This document shows positions 7,665-16,836 of a stretch of DNA of 64,000 nucleotides, piece after piece. Made by a program: the position numbers and the translations under genes. Below the pieces are notes generated by a model. The model saw nothing but the letters and a program-made list of their open reading frames with translations. It ran no database searches and was not told where the DNA came from. Position 1 is the first letter of the stretch, and every line of letters begins with the position of its first letter. Source of the stretch: Flavobacterium psychrophilum (lineage in GTDB: Bacteria; Bacteroidota; Bacteroidia; Flavobacteriales; Flavobacteriaceae); contig CAMCVA010000004.1 in NCBI GenBank assembly GCA_945879625.1, forward strand, positions 1-64,000, read 5' to 3'.

Positions 7665-8993
7665 TTACATTTCGCCGTAGGAGGCTTTGATGAAATCGTC
7701 GTAATTCACTTCCTTAGTTTTGGCTTTAATTTCGGTTTTGAACAGGTTGAGCATTTTTTCGCTCATCACCTGATCTGACAATCGTTTCACCTCTTCTTGG
7801 TTGGATAATACACGCGCCACAATGCCTTCTACTTCTGAATCAGAAGGATTAACTTGGCCAAATTGTGCCATTTGTTTTTTGATCAACACACCGGTATACG
7901 ATTTCAAATCTTCAAAGGTGATTTGCAATTTGTTATCGGCCATGATTTTGCCTTCGATTAATTGGTAACGCAAGCCATTTTCTGAACGCGCATACTCGGC
8001 TTCTGCTTGTTCTACAGAAAGCGGCGTTTCGCCCATGGTTTGGATCCATTTTTTCAAAAAGGCAGCGGGCAATTCAAATTTGGTATTTTCGATTAAAGAT
8101 GACGTTACATCATTCAAAAACTTTTGATCGGCTTGGGTGGCAAACTGCTTTTCGGCATCTTCTTTGATTTTGGCTTTCACCTCAGCAATTGAACTTACTG
8201 CGCCTGCCCCAAATAATTTATCAAAAAACTCTTGGGTTAACTCGGCCAATTCGCTGGTGGTCACTTCTTCAATGGTAAAATTAACATCAATAGCCAAACC
8301 GTGCACGTCATCATGCGAAACTTTCAAGTAATCCATCAATTGATGGTCATCGGCAAAAAGCCCTTTGGTGTTTACGGTAACTACATCGCCCACTTTTTTT
8401 CCTATAAATTGAGCTGCTGTTTTTTTGTCTTTCAATACATCTAAGGTCAGTTTGGCTGGGCTGTCAATGCCTTTTTCGGTATTGGTAAAGGTTCCCGAAA
8501 TATCGTCCCCTTCGGTAATGGTTACTTTTGAAATCATTTTGCCATATTGTTTGCGGATGCGCACCACTTGCTCTTCTACCATTTTGTCGTCGGCGACGAT
8601 GGTATATTGCGTGAGGTTTTTTACTACATCCAACTTTACCGAAAATTCGGGAGTTAAACCCAATTCAAAATCAAATGAAAATTCCTCGTCGTCCCAGTTA
8701 AATTCATCTTTTACAACGGGTAAGGGATTGCCCAAAATATCAATTTTTTCTTGTTGCATGTAGCGGTTCAAGCTTTCTTGGATTACTTTGTTTACCTCTT
8801 CCAACAATACTGTTTTTCCGTATTGTTTGCGAATTAAACTCATGGGCACAGCGCCTTTTCTAAATCCGGGTACCGAAGCAGTTTTTAGATGCTTTTCTAG
8901 TACACGTTCTACATTTGGCGAATAATCGGCTTTGGCTACGTGAAGTGTGAGTACGGCGTTTAACGCATCTACATTATTTCTTGTGATTTTCAT
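7665..8993 (-). CDS. tig: Trigger factor (ribosome-associated chaperone)
   Basis: This 442-residue protein has the trigger factor layout: an N-terminal ribosome-binding domain with the signature-like VPGFRKGAVPMSLIRKQYG at ~39-57, a central divergent PPIase-like region, and a long helical C-terminal chaperone domain. The ribosome-docking FRK is intact. The PPIase part is poorly conserved, as I would expect for this phylum. It lies upstream of clpP and clpX. A strong promoter match sits 25-55 bases before the ATG. Confidence 0.95.
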   Translation of the reverse strand: MKITRNNVDALNAVLTLHVAKADYSPNVERVLEKHLKTASVPGFRKGAVPMSLIRKQYGKTVLLEEVNKVIQESLNRYMQQEKIDILGNPLPVVKDEFNWDDEEFSFDFELGLTPEFSVKLDVVKNLTQYTIVADDKMVEEQVVRIRKQYGKMISKVTITEGDDISGTFTNTEKGIDSPAKLTLDVLKDKKTAAQFIGKKVGDVVTVNTKGLFADDHQLMDYLKVSHDDVHGLAIDVNFTIEEVTTSELAELTQEFFDKLFGAGAVSSIAEVKAKIKEDAEKQFATQADQKFLNDVTSSLIENTKFELPAAFLKKWIQTMGETPLSVEQAEAEYARSENGLRYQLIEGKIMADNKLQITFEDLKSYTGVLIKKQMAQFGQVNPSDSEVEGIVARVLSNQEEVKRLSDQVMSEKMLNLFKTEIKAKTKEVNYDDFIKASYGEM

Positions 8994-9018
8994 TTGGTTA
9001 CATTCTAAATTTGGGTGG

Positions 9019-9049
9019 CAAAATTATAACTTTTTGGCTACGCAGCCAA
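9019..9049 (-). promoter_or_regulatory. tig promoter, overlapping a hairpin
   Basis: On the minus strand TTG (complement of 9047-9049) is followed after 20 bases by TAATTTTG (9026-9019), an exact TAnnTTTG box. The -33 element lies inside the perfect palindrome TTGGCTACGCAGCCAA (+ strand 9034-9049). That palindrome also sits just behind the stop of the upstream gene, so a terminator arm and the promoter are nested. Confidence 0.65.
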
Positions 9050-9066
9050 GTTTTTGACTACTACAA

Positions 9067-9414
9067 TTAGTCCTTATTATTTTGGGTGAGTGAATAGGTG
9101 AGTGATTGCAAAACCGAAAGAATAATACTGAAAAATACGGCAGTCCAAAATCCATCGACCACAAAACCGCCTACAATTTTGGCGCAAAAAATGATCAGCA
9201 AGGCGTTTATGACCAATAAAAATAATCCCAACGTAAAGATTGTAACTGGCAACGTAAACAAAATAAGCAAGGGCTTCAGAAAGGCATTAAGCAAAGACAA
9301 GACCAAAGCTACGAGCAAGGAGGTGGTGAAATTGGTTACCGTTACACCGGGTAAAAATTCGGCGATGAGTAAAACCAATAAAGCAGTAGTAAATAGACGA
9401 ATGAGTAATTGCAT
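9067..9414 (-). CDS. Small membrane protein of the phage holin family IV (DUF/PF04020 type)
   Basis: This 115-residue protein has four closely spaced transmembrane helices (about 5-22, 27-53, 56-78 and 85-108). It matches the widespread four-helix family labelled 'phage holin superfamily IV'. The name comes from remote similarity; it is a chromosomal housekeeping gene in most bacteria and there is no prophage around it. It starts 3 bases after the stop of the alpha/beta hydrolase, so the two are probably cotranscribed. The role is unknown. Confidence 0.85.
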   Translation of the reverse strand: MQLLIRLFTTALLVLLIAEFLPGVTVTNFTTSLLVALVLSLLNAFLKPLLILFTLPVTIFTLGLFLLVINALLIIFCAKIVGGFVVDGFWTAVFFSIILSVLQSLTYSLTQNNKD

Positions 9415-9417
9415 GTG

Positions 9418-10185
9418 TTAGGGTTTTAAAAATTTGGAGGTAATGGAATAAAATAGTGCCGGATTTTCGGCGTGCAACCAATGGCCCACTTGGGGAATAG
9501 TTTGCAATTGGGCTTGCGGAAAATGACAGACAATTTCGGCCCAATCGGCCTCCAGAATATACTTGGAATTGCCGCCACGCACAAACAAGGTGGGCGAATC
9601 AAAATGTGCCGATGCAGGCAATGCAACACCAACTTGTTCTATTTGGGCAATTAATACCGGCAAATTAAACCGAAATGCCAGCTGTCCGGGCGTTTGCCAA
9701 TACAAGTTCTTCAACAAAAATTGGCGTGTACCAAAATCGGGAATATACGGCTGCAGTTGCACATCGACTTCATTGCGTTGCGGCTGGGTGCTAAAATCGA
9801 TCGCGTTTAAACCGGTTAAAATTTCTTGGTGGTGTTGAGCATAGTGCTTGGGGCCAATATCGGCCACCACCAATTGAGCAACCAAATCCGGATATTGAGT
9901 AGCCAATACCATGGCCAATTTTCCGCCCATCGAATGGCCAAGTACCGAAATAGTTTGCAAGCCATAATGACTGCAATAGTCAAGTAGATCTTGCACCATG
10001 ATTGCATAAGAAAAAGCTGCGTCGTGAAAACTGCGGCCATGGTTGCGCAAGTCAATCAAATGTACTTCAAAACCCATGGCTGCATATTGCGTGCCCAAGG
10101 TTTTCCAGTTGTCAGACATGCCCAAAAAGCCATGCAAAATGAGCAATGGTTTTCCTTGGCCTTCAATTTTTGAATATAACATCAT
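9418..10185 (-). CDS. Alpha/beta hydrolase (YbfF-like esterase)
   Basis: This 255-residue cytosolic alpha/beta-fold hydrolase has the oxyanion region ILHGFLGMSDNW at ~16-27, a nucleophile elbow GHSMGG with Ser 85, and a C-terminal catalytic His in VGHWLHAENP. The pattern LRNHGRS after strand 4 is typical of the YbfF/thioesterase-like group. Two ATGs stand in tandem at the start; the second gives MLYSK, the more usual N-terminus. The substrate is unknown. It lies between pdxJ and the holin-family gene. Confidence 0.88.
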   Translation of the reverse strand: MMLYSKIEGQGKPLLILHGFLGMSDNWKTLGTQYAAMGFEVHLIDLRNHGRSFHDAAFSYAIMVQDLLDYCSHYGLQTISVLGHSMGGKLAMVLATQYPDLVAQLVVADIGPKHYAQHHQEILTGLNAIDFSTQPQRNEVDVQLQPYIPDFGTRQFLLKNLYWQTPGQLAFRFNLPVLIAQIEQVGVALPASAHFDSPTLFVRGGNSKYILEADWAEIVCHFPQAQLQTIPQVGHWLHAENPALFYSITSKFLKP

Positions 10186-10203
10186 AGGGGTGTAGAAATA
10201 AAT

Positions 10204-10917
10204 TTAGCGCAACAAATCCAAGTATTGGTTAACCACCGATTCCAATCCCATATACAAGGATTCGGCAATGAGGGCGTGACCAATGGATACTTCGAGTAAA
10301 CCCGGAATGTTTTCGGCAAAAAATTTGCAGTTTTGCAAACTCAAATCGTGTCCGGCGTTGATGCCCAGCCCCAATTCATTGGCGAGTTTGGCCGCTTGTA
10401 TGTAAGGTTCTATGCCCGCAAAATTGCCCAAACTGTAGTGGTGTGCAAAAGCTTCGGTGTACAATTCGATGCGATCGGTTCCTGTCTTTTGGGCGCCTTC
10501 AATTATCTTCAAATTGGGATCGACAAAGATCGAAGTGCGAATGCCATTGCGTTGAAACTCTTGAATTACTTCGGCCAAATAAGGTTGAAATTGTATCGTA
10601 TCCCAACCTGCCGAGGAGGTAATCGCACCAATAGCATCGGGCACCAAAGTAACTTGGGTGGGTTTGCACTCCAACACCAAATCGATAAAATTGTGCTGCG
10701 GATTGCCTTCTATATTGTACTCCGTGTATACGATGGGTTTTAACTCCCGCGCATCTTGGTAGCGAATGTGGCGCTCGTCTGGACGCGGATGAATTGTGAT
10801 GCCGTTGGCGCCAAATTGCTGAATATCAGCCGCTACTTGCAGTAAATTGGGCACATTTCCACCGCGCGCATTGCGCAACGTAGCAATTTTATTGATGTTT
10901 ACACTGAGTTTGGTCAT
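10204..10917 (-). CDS. pdxJ: Pyridoxine 5'-phosphate synthase
   Basis: This enzyme catalyses the last step of de novo vitamin B6 synthesis, condensing 1-deoxyxylulose 5-phosphate with 3-amino-2-oxopropyl phosphate. The 237-residue TIM barrel starts MTKLSVNINKIATLRNARGG; the phosphate-site residues (GITIHPRPDERHI) and the C-terminal EVSIGHALI are intact. The ATG at 10917 is preferred over one 21 bases upstream because the -7 box lies at 10936-10943, which puts the upstream ATG at or before the transcription start. It is divergent from the CBS gene. Confidence 0.96.
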   Translation of the reverse strand: MTKLSVNINKIATLRNARGGNVPNLLQVAADIQQFGANGITIHPRPDERHIRYQDARELKPIVYTEYNIEGNPQHNFIDLVLECKPTQVTLVPDAIGAITSSAGWDTIQFQPYLAEVIQEFQRNGIRTSIFVDPNLKIIEGAQKTGTDRIELYTEAFAHHYSLGNFAGIEPYIQAAKLANELGLGINAGHDLSLQNCKFFAENIPGLLEVSIGHALIAESLYMGLESVVNQYLDLLR

Positions 10918-10935
10918 GCGAAAAAAATTTGACCA

Positions 10936-10943
10936 CAAAAATA
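10936..10943 (-). promoter_or_regulatory. -7 promoter box of pdxJ
   Basis: TATTTTTG on the minus strand is an exact TAnnTTTG match 18 bases before the pdxJ ATG. It decides the start codon, because the longer reading frame would begin inside the promoter. Confidence 0.5.
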
Positions 10944-11007
10944 CAAACTTAAAGCCGCGTAGGTTGTTTAAAATTGATTATTTTGCAGGGCCTTAGTACA
11001 TGCATCC

Positions 11008-11667
11008 ATGAATCAAATTCAAGACTATATTCACAGCGATTACAAAGCCATTCGCCCCAACGAAGACCTAGCCAGTGTGCAAGATTTTTTTAATGAAATG
11101 GGTTTTTCTCATTTTCCAGTTGCTGATGATTTGCAGTTTATTGGCTCACTCAATGCCGAAGATGCCAGCACCTTTGACGCGACTAAATCAGTGGCCGATT
11201 ACCGCTATATTTTGGAGCAATTTTATGCAAAAAACAGCATGTCTTGGTTTGAAGTATTTGAGGTAGCTACCAAAAATCAGGCTTCGATTATCCCAGTTTT
11301 GGACGAACAAAATCAATACATAGGGTATTATGAAATGGAAGATGTTTTGCAGTTCTTTCAAGATACACCGCTCATCAAAGAAGCAGGAAGTATTTTGATG
11401 ATTAACAAAAGTCTACAAGATTATTCCTTGGCCCAAATTAGCCAAATCGTAGAAAGCAACAACGGCAAAATTTTGGGCTTATTTATTTCAGGTTCAGCCC
11501 ATTCAACAATTGAAATTACCCTGAAATTGGCCTTGGGTCCCTTGAATGAAATCATCCAAACGTTTCGCCGATACAACTACGAAATTGTTTCCCAGCACCA
11601 GGAAGATCAATACATTACAAATCTAAAAGAACGCTCCGATTACTTGGACAAATACCTCAATATATAA
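11008..11667 (+). CDS. CBS-domain protein
   Basis: This 219-residue protein has two CBS motifs (about 1-65 and 75-125), a module that senses adenine nucleotides or other ligands. A C-terminal part (~145-200, VESNNGKILGLFISG...) resembles an ACT-like fold. There is no membrane segment. It is the first gene of the envelope block, 12 bases before nadK; this pairing suggests a link with nucleotide or NADP status, which is inference. The partner or target is unknown. Confidence 0.85.
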   Translation: MNQIQDYIHSDYKAIRPNEDLASVQDFFNEMGFSHFPVADDLQFIGSLNAEDASTFDATKSVADYRYILEQFYAKNSMSWFEVFEVATKNQASIIPVLDEQNQYIGYYEMEDVLQFFQDTPLIKEAGSILMINKSLQDYSLAQISQIVESNNGKILGLFISGSAHSTIEITLKLALGPLNEIIQTFRRYNYEIVSQHQEDQYITNLKERSDYLDKYLNI

Positions 11668-11679
11668 CGCACACTCGCT

Positions 11680-12564
11680 ATGAAAATCGCTATATACGGA
11701 CAATTTTACCAAAACAGCACCGAACCCATTATTCGGGATATCTTTCAGTTTTTTACCCAGAAAAAAGTAGAATTAGTGGTGGAGCATGATTTTTTGCATT
11801 TGCTCAACGAGAAAGAACTGCTTGACGAATCGTTTGCCACCTTTCAAAGTCATGCCGATCTGGACGCCAGTTTTGACATGCTACTCAGCATAGGCGGCGA
11901 CGGAACCATCTTGCGTGCCATCACCTTGGTGCGCGACAGCGGGATTCCGGTTTTGGGCATCAACGCAGGCCGTTTGGGATTTTTGGCTTCGGTACAAAAG
12001 GAAAATATTACCGATTTTTTGCAATTGGTTATTGATAAAAAGTACCGTATTTCTAAACGCAGCTTGCTTTCCCTAAGCTGCAATCCGCCAAATGCAGCAA
12101 TTGACAGTTTGAATTTTGCGATGAATGAAATTTCAGTAAGTCGAAAAGACACCACCTCGATGATTACCATTGAAACCCACTTAAATGATGAGTATTTAAA
12201 TTCGTATTGGGCTGATGGCTTAATTATTGCCACACCCACCGGATCTACTGGCTACTCGATGAGTTGCGGCGGTCCCATCTTAACACCCGAAGTAACCAGT
12301 TTGGTCATTACACCCATTGCTCCGCACAACCTGAATGCGAGACCCTTGGTTATTCCCGACAATACGCGTATTAAATTAAAAGTTTCTGGCCGGGAAGACA
12401 ATTACCTCGTTTCCTTAGACTCCCGAATTGCATCGGTTCCAAACGCGGCTGAATTGACCATTGAAAAAACTGCTTTTCAAATTAACATGGTCGAAATTCC
12501 ACACGAAACCTTTTTGAAAACCCTGCGCAACAAATTGATGTGGGGCGAAGACAAAAGAAACTAA
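11680..12564 (+). CDS. nadK: NAD kinase
   Basis: This enzyme phosphorylates NAD to NADP in the cytosol. The 294-residue protein has the glycine-rich GGDGT motif at 72-76 and the second signature ATPTGSTGYSMSCGGPI near 185-201. Length is normal for the family. It is probably cotranscribed with the CBS gene. Downstream lies a structured gap (12574-12629) and then a new promoter. Confidence 0.97.
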   Translation: MKIAIYGQFYQNSTEPIIRDIFQFFTQKKVELVVEHDFLHLLNEKELLDESFATFQSHADLDASFDMLLSIGGDGTILRAITLVRDSGIPVLGINAGRLGFLASVQKENITDFLQLVIDKKYRISKRSLLSLSCNPPNAAIDSLNFAMNEISVSRKDTTSMITIETHLNDEYLNSYWADGLIIATPTGSTGYSMSCGGPILTPEVTSLVITPIAPHNLNARPLVIPDNTRIKLKVSGREDNYLVSLDSRIASVPNAAELTIEKTAFQINMVEIPHETFLKTLRNKLMWGEDKRN

Positions 12565-12573
12565 TCGGCAACC

Positions 12574-12629
12574 CTTGATTTGCATACTAGAACCGTGTAT
12601 TTTTCGTTAAGAAAACACGCTGCATCAAG
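12574..12629 (+). other. Long imperfect hairpin after nadK
   Basis: CTTGATTTGC at 12574 pairs with GCATCAAG ending 12629, and an inner stem pairs CGTGTATTTT with AAAACACG. The 56-base fold has no T-run after it, so it is not a canonical terminator. It may stabilise the 3' end of the nadK mRNA or act as a factor-dependent stop. Confidence 0.4.
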
Positions 12630-12699
12630 TATCCTACAATTATTTTCAACTTCCTGAAAATCTAATTCGTTAGTATACGCTTTACGTAGGCAGAATTAG

Positions 12700-12707
12700 T
12701 ATATTTG
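12700..12707 (+). promoter_or_regulatory. -7 promoter box of the DUF6089-uppS-bamA block
   Basis: TATATTTG matches TAnnTTTG exactly, 18 bases before the ATG at 12726. A longer frame opening with TTG at 12705 would begin inside this box, which supports the ATG. Confidence 0.5.
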
Positions 12708-12725
12708 CACGCTATTTTTATACCC

Positions 12726-13409
12726 ATGTACGCACGAATATTCGTTCTATTTATTTTGCTCTTCGGCCTTTCGGCATCGGCTCAAATTTATGAGATCGGT
12801 GGTTTTTTGGGCGGTAGTAATTACATTGGCGATATTGGAAAAACGACATACATAGCCCCCAATGAAGGTGCCTATGGATTTTTATTTCGATGGAATAAAA
12901 GTGCCCGTCATTCCTGGAGAATATCCTACACCCAATCAAAAATTTCCGCCAACGATGCCGATGCCACCGATCCATCTCGCGTGCAACGAGGCTTCTCCTT
13001 TGTAAATGACATAAAAGAAATTTCGGCTGGGCTAGAATTTGATTTCTTTGATTTTGACCTGCACGATTACAAACCCAAATTTACGCCCTATGTGTATACG
13101 GGTTTGAGCTTCTTGAGTTATAACGGCTTATTTTTTGTAGGCGGACAAACCAAATACGATACCACACATAGCGCCCTGGCGTTACCGATGACCTTGGGGA
13201 TTAAGGGCAGAATCTTTGATAATTTTGTGCTCGGATTTGAATCGGGGGCTCGGTATGCATTTCAAGACGATTTAGACGGCAGTAACCCCACGAATGACAA
13301 CCTGAGCAGTGCTCGATTTGGAAATGTTACCAGCAACGATTGGTATGTTTTTACAGGATTTACATTAACCTACACCTTTGGAGACAAACCTTGTTTTTGT
13401 TCGAATTAA
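12726..13409 (+). CDS. DUF6089 family outer-membrane-type protein
   Basis: This 227-residue protein (ATG at 12726) has a signal peptide of ~19 residues ending in SASA|QIY. The body is a series of amphipathic strands with Gly/aromatic girdles, e.g. GGFLGGSNYIGDIG and YTGLSFLSYNGLFF, and it ends in YTFGDKPCFCSN, as an eight- to ten-strand outer-membrane barrel would. It belongs to the Bacteroidota family found directly before uppS and bamA. The function is unknown; its position suggests a role in, or dependence on, outer-membrane assembly. It ends 3 bases before uppS. Confidence 0.8.
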   Translation: MYARIFVLFILLFGLSASAQIYEIGGFLGGSNYIGDIGKTTYIAPNEGAYGFLFRWNKSARHSWRISYTQSKISANDADATDPSRVQRGFSFVNDIKEISAGLEFDFFDFDLHDYKPKFTPYVYTGLSFLSYNGLFFVGGQTKYDTTHSALALPMTLGIKGRIFDNFVLGFESGARYAFQDDLDGSNPTNDNLSSARFGNVTSNDWYVFTGFTLTYTFGDKPCFCSN

Positions 13410-13412
13410 TCC

Positions 13413-14153
13413 ATGAGTATGCTGAGCCACATCAATACCGAAAATTTACCCAAACACTTGGCCATCATCATGGACGGCAACGGGCGTTGGGCAAAACAGC
13501 AGGGTTTTTTGCGGGCTTTTGGTCACGAAAACGGAACCAAATCGGTGCGACTCACGGTAGAATGCTGTGCCAAATTGGGCATCGAAAACCTCACCTTGTA
13601 TGCCTTTTCTACCGAAAATTGGAACAGACCCAAAATTGAGGTTGACACCTTGATGAAATTGCTCATCAGTTCCTTGAAAAACGAGTTGAGTACCCTGACG
13701 CAAAACAACATCAAACTGCAATCGATAGGCAATTTGGATTTGTTGCCACAATCGGCACAAAAGGAGTTGAAAAGTGTGATGGAACAGACCCAAAACAATA
13801 CGCGAATGACCTTGACTTTGGCCTTAAGTTATGGGGCTCGAGAGGAACTTTTGCAAGCGATAAAAACGATCAGTAGTAAAGTTAAAAATAATATAATTTC
13901 AACCGACGCTATTGATGAATCAATTATTAATGAGCATCTTTACACGCACAATTTACCTGATGTAGATTTGCTAATACGAACGAGTGGGGAGCATCGAATC
14001 AGTAACTTTTTGTTGTGGCAAATTGCCTACGCCGAACTGTATTTTACCGATGTTTTATGGCCCGATTTTAAAGAAGAAGATTTATATGAGGCTATCCTTA
14101 GTTATCAAAAAAGAGAACGTAGATTTGGAAAAACAAGCGAACAAATTAAATAA
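13413..14153 (+). CDS. uppS: Isoprenyl (undecaprenyl) diphosphate synthase
   Basis: This cis-prenyltransferase makes the C55 carrier lipid precursor for peptidoglycan and O-antigen. The 246-residue protein has the catalytic IIMDGNGRWAK motif (Asp 21), the GHENG region, and the C-terminal IRTSGEHRISNFLLWQ and ELYFTDVLWPDF motifs. An ATG two codons downstream is an equally good start. It overlaps no neighbour; bamA follows after 7 bases. Confidence 0.97.
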   Translation: MSMLSHINTENLPKHLAIIMDGNGRWAKQQGFLRAFGHENGTKSVRLTVECCAKLGIENLTLYAFSTENWNRPKIEVDTLMKLLISSLKNELSTLTQNNIKLQSIGNLDLLPQSAQKELKSVMEQTQNNTRMTLTLALSYGAREELLQAIKTISSKVKNNIISTDAIDESIINEHLYTHNLPDVDLLIRTSGEHRISNFLLWQIAYAELYFTDVLWPDFKEEDLYEAILSYQKRERRFGKTSEQIK

Positions 14154-14160
14154 AATTTTA

Positions 14161-16794
14161 GTGTTACATAAACCCCTCCTTATTTTATACGCCCTTTTCT
14201 TTGTTGGATTTTTTGGCGCACAAGCGCAAGACCGAATCCCTTTTGATCAGGGAACAAAGTACTTTTTAGGAAATATAAAAGTGACCGGTAAAATAAGCTA
14301 CAACGAACAAACGGTAGTTACGTTTGCGGGCTTAGAAAAAGGACAAGAAGTGACTATTCCCGGCGAAGAAATTAGCAACGCCATCAAAAAATTAGGAAAA
14401 TTGGGCTTGTTTAGCGAGATTGATTTTTATGTGAATAAAATTGAGGGAGACAGTATCTTTTTGGAGTTAAACATCAACGAATTACCCAAATTGAATGAGG
14501 TAAAAATTGTTGGGGTTAAGAAAAGCAAAAAAGAAACGCTCATCAAAGACAACGCACTTACCAAAGGAAAAATTGTCAATGAAAACCTCATTACCACAAC
14601 CAGAAACTACATCGAAAACAAATACCGCAAAGACGGGTTTTACAATACCAAAGTAACGGTTAGCACCAAAGCCGACACAACCCAAACCAATCAAGTTAAT
14701 ATGTTGATTTTTATTGACAAGGGAAATAAAATCAAAATCAATTCGATTGGATTTACTGGTAATGTCATGTACACTGAAGCACAGCTCAGAAATCGCATGA
14801 AAAACACCAAACAAAAAAATGTAATTCGCATTTTTAAAGCATCCAAATACATCAAGGACAAATACAAAGAAGACTTGGTGAAGGTGATTGATAAATACAA
14901 AGAAAACGGCTATCGTGATGCCCGTATTGTGAGTGACACGCTTGGTTTTACCAAAAACAAAAAAGAACTTACACTCAAAATAAATGTTGAAGAAGGCAGA
15001 AAATATTACTTTGGTAATATTAAATTCCTAGGAAATACCATTTACCCCGATCGCGGTTTGCAACAAATGTTGGGCATCAAAAAAGGCGACACATACAATG
15101 GGGTTTTGCTTGAAAAACGAATTGCAGATAAAAGCAAACCCGATGGCGATGACATCACCAATTTATACCAAAACAACGGCTATTTATTCTCAACCATTAA
15201 TGCGGTAGAAGTAAAAACTGCCAACGACACCATCGATTTTGAGATCCGTATTGTAGAAGGTCCTTTGGCCTACTTCAATAAAATTACAGTAGTAGGAAAT
15301 GACCGCACCAACGACAAAGTAATTTACCGTGAATTGCGCACCAAACCGGGTCAAAAATACAGCAAGGAAGAGTTGGTACGTACCATTCGTGAAATTGGTC
15401 AATTGGGTTTCTTTGACCCAGAGGCCATTGATCCAAAATTCAAAAATGTAGATGCAGCGGCGGGCACGGTTGATATTGAATATAACTTAGTAGAAAAAGG
15501 ATCCAGCCAAATTGAATTACAAGGTGGCTATGGCGGCGGCGGATTCATTGGGACTTTGGGACTGTCGTTTAATAACTTCTCGGCCCGAAACCTATTCAAG
15601 AAAGACGCCTACAAACCCTTACCAATGGGAGACGGACAGAAAGTTTCGCTGCGTTTGCAAGGAAGTTCTTTTTTTCAGACCTACAGTATATCGTTTTCTG
15701 AACCCTGGTTTGGCGGCAAAAAACCAATACAATTTAGCAGCTCGATAGCCTATAGTAAACAATTTGCTGCCAGCAGTAATTTTGGAGGCATTGACAAGAG
15801 TAAAAACTTCAATATTTTTGCCATTTCATTAGGTTTGGCCAAACGCCTGACTGTTCCCGATGATTTCTTTGTGTTGTCTAACGCCTTGAGTTTTCAGTTT
15901 TATGACCTAAATAACTACAACACGGGCTTATTTACTTTTGGAAATGGTTCATCTCGAAATTTGGCCTACACCATAGGAATCAGCCGAAACAATAAAGGGG
16001 TAAATCCAATCTACCCGACCTACGGATCTGAGTTTAGTATCACCGGTAAATTTACACCCCCTTACTCTGCTTTTAACGGGGTTGATTATTCCAATTTAGG
16101 TTCATTAGAACCCTATAAATTGCGCAACGAAGGCACCACACCTATTTTGAGTCAGGATCAAACCGAATTCATTTTACCTGGAGAATATATTGACGACAAC
16201 GGAAACCGGGCACTTGATTTTCAATCGGCAGCTATTGACCAAGGTAAAGTTGACCAAGAAAAGTTTAATTGGTTGGAGTACTACAAAATCAAATTTAAAG
16301 CCGACTGGTATACCAAGATTTTTGACAAATTAATTTTGCGTTCCTTAAGTGAATTTGGGTATTTAGGCAGTTACAACAACGCAAGAGGCTTGGTTCCATT
16401 TGAGCGCTTCTTTGTGGGCGGGGACGGATTGGCTAATTTTGCCCAAGACGGTCGAGAAGTGATTCAATTGCGTGGCTATCCAAACAACTCGATTTCTTCG
16501 CGCGATGGCGGACCTATCTACAATAAATTTTCATTAGAACTGCGTTATCCCTTAACCTTAAAAGCAGCAGCATCTATCTACATGCTTACTTTTGTGGAAG
16601 GCGGAGCAGCCTACAACAATTTTAAAGAATATAATCCGTTTGTGTTAAAACGATCAGCTGGTGTAGGATTGCGTATTTTCATGCCTGCCTTTGGATTATT
16701 GGGGATTGATTTTGGGTATGGATTTGATCCACTCACCGGTTCTACTCAACCAAATGGTATGGAAACACATTTTATTATTGGCCAACAATTTTAA
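14161..16794 (+). CDS. bamA: Outer membrane protein assembly factor BamA
   Basis: This Omp85 protein folds and inserts beta-barrel proteins in the outer membrane. I place the start at the GTG 7 bases after uppS: it gives ~877 residues and a clean signal peptide (LLILYALFFVGFFGAQAQ). Longer in-frame starts lie inside uppS and would bury that signal. Five POTRA-like repeats occupy about 28-430, and the C-terminal 16-strand barrel includes the lid-loop signature (V/L)RGY-like LRGYPNN and ends in ...FIIGQQF with terminal Phe. It lies in the conserved order uppS-bamA-ompH-ompH-murI. Confidence 0.95.
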   Translation: MLHKPLLILYALFFVGFFGAQAQDRIPFDQGTKYFLGNIKVTGKISYNEQTVVTFAGLEKGQEVTIPGEEISNAIKKLGKLGLFSEIDFYVNKIEGDSIFLELNINELPKLNEVKIVGVKKSKKETLIKDNALTKGKIVNENLITTTRNYIENKYRKDGFYNTKVTVSTKADTTQTNQVNMLIFIDKGNKIKINSIGFTGNVMYTEAQLRNRMKNTKQKNVIRIFKASKYIKDKYKEDLVKVIDKYKENGYRDARIVSDTLGFTKNKKELTLKINVEEGRKYYFGNIKFLGNTIYPDRGLQQMLGIKKGDTYNGVLLEKRIADKSKPDGDDITNLYQNNGYLFSTINAVEVKTANDTIDFEIRIVEGPLAYFNKITVVGNDRTNDKVIYRELRTKPGQKYSKEELVRTIREIGQLGFFDPEAIDPKFKNVDAAAGTVDIEYNLVEKGSSQIELQGGYGGGGFIGTLGLSFNNFSARNLFKKDAYKPLPMGDGQKVSLRLQGSSFFQTYSISFSEPWFGGKKPIQFSSSIAYSKQFAASSNFGGIDKSKNFNIFAISLGLAKRLTVPDDFFVLSNALSFQFYDLNNYNTGLFTFGNGSSRNLAYTIGISRNNKGVNPIYPTYGSEFSITGKFTPPYSAFNGVDYSNLGSLEPYKLRNEGTTPILSQDQTEFILPGEYIDDNGNRALDFQSAAIDQGKVDQEKFNWLEYYKIKFKADWYTKIFDKLILRSLSEFGYLGSYNNARGLVPFERFFVGGDGLANFAQDGREVIQLRGYPNNSISSRDGGPIYNKFSLELRYPLTLKAAASIYMLTFVEGGAAYNNFKEYNPFVLKRSAGVGLRIFMPAFGLLGIDFGYGFDPLTGSTQPNGMETHFIIGQQF

Positions 16795-16805
16795 AAAATA
16801 ACTGC

Positions 16806-16813
16806 TATATTTG
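16806..16813 (+). promoter_or_regulatory. -7 promoter box of the ompH pair
   Basis: TATATTTG is an exact TAnnTTTG match just after the bamA stop and 23 bases before the ATG at 16837. A GTG at 16816 would fall before the expected transcription start, which supports the ATG. Confidence 0.5.
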
Positions 16814-16836
16814 GCGTGAATTACACCATTCAGGAT

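Noticed and set aside
9067..9414. 'Phage holin' name suggesting a prophage
   Set aside because: The family is a common chromosomal membrane protein, and no phage gene, integrase or attachment site is nearby.
13984..14160. Upstream in-frame extension of bamA inside uppS (936 residues)
   Set aside because: It would place ~59 charged residues before the signal peptide; the GTG at 14161, right behind the uppS stop, gives a proper signal sequence.
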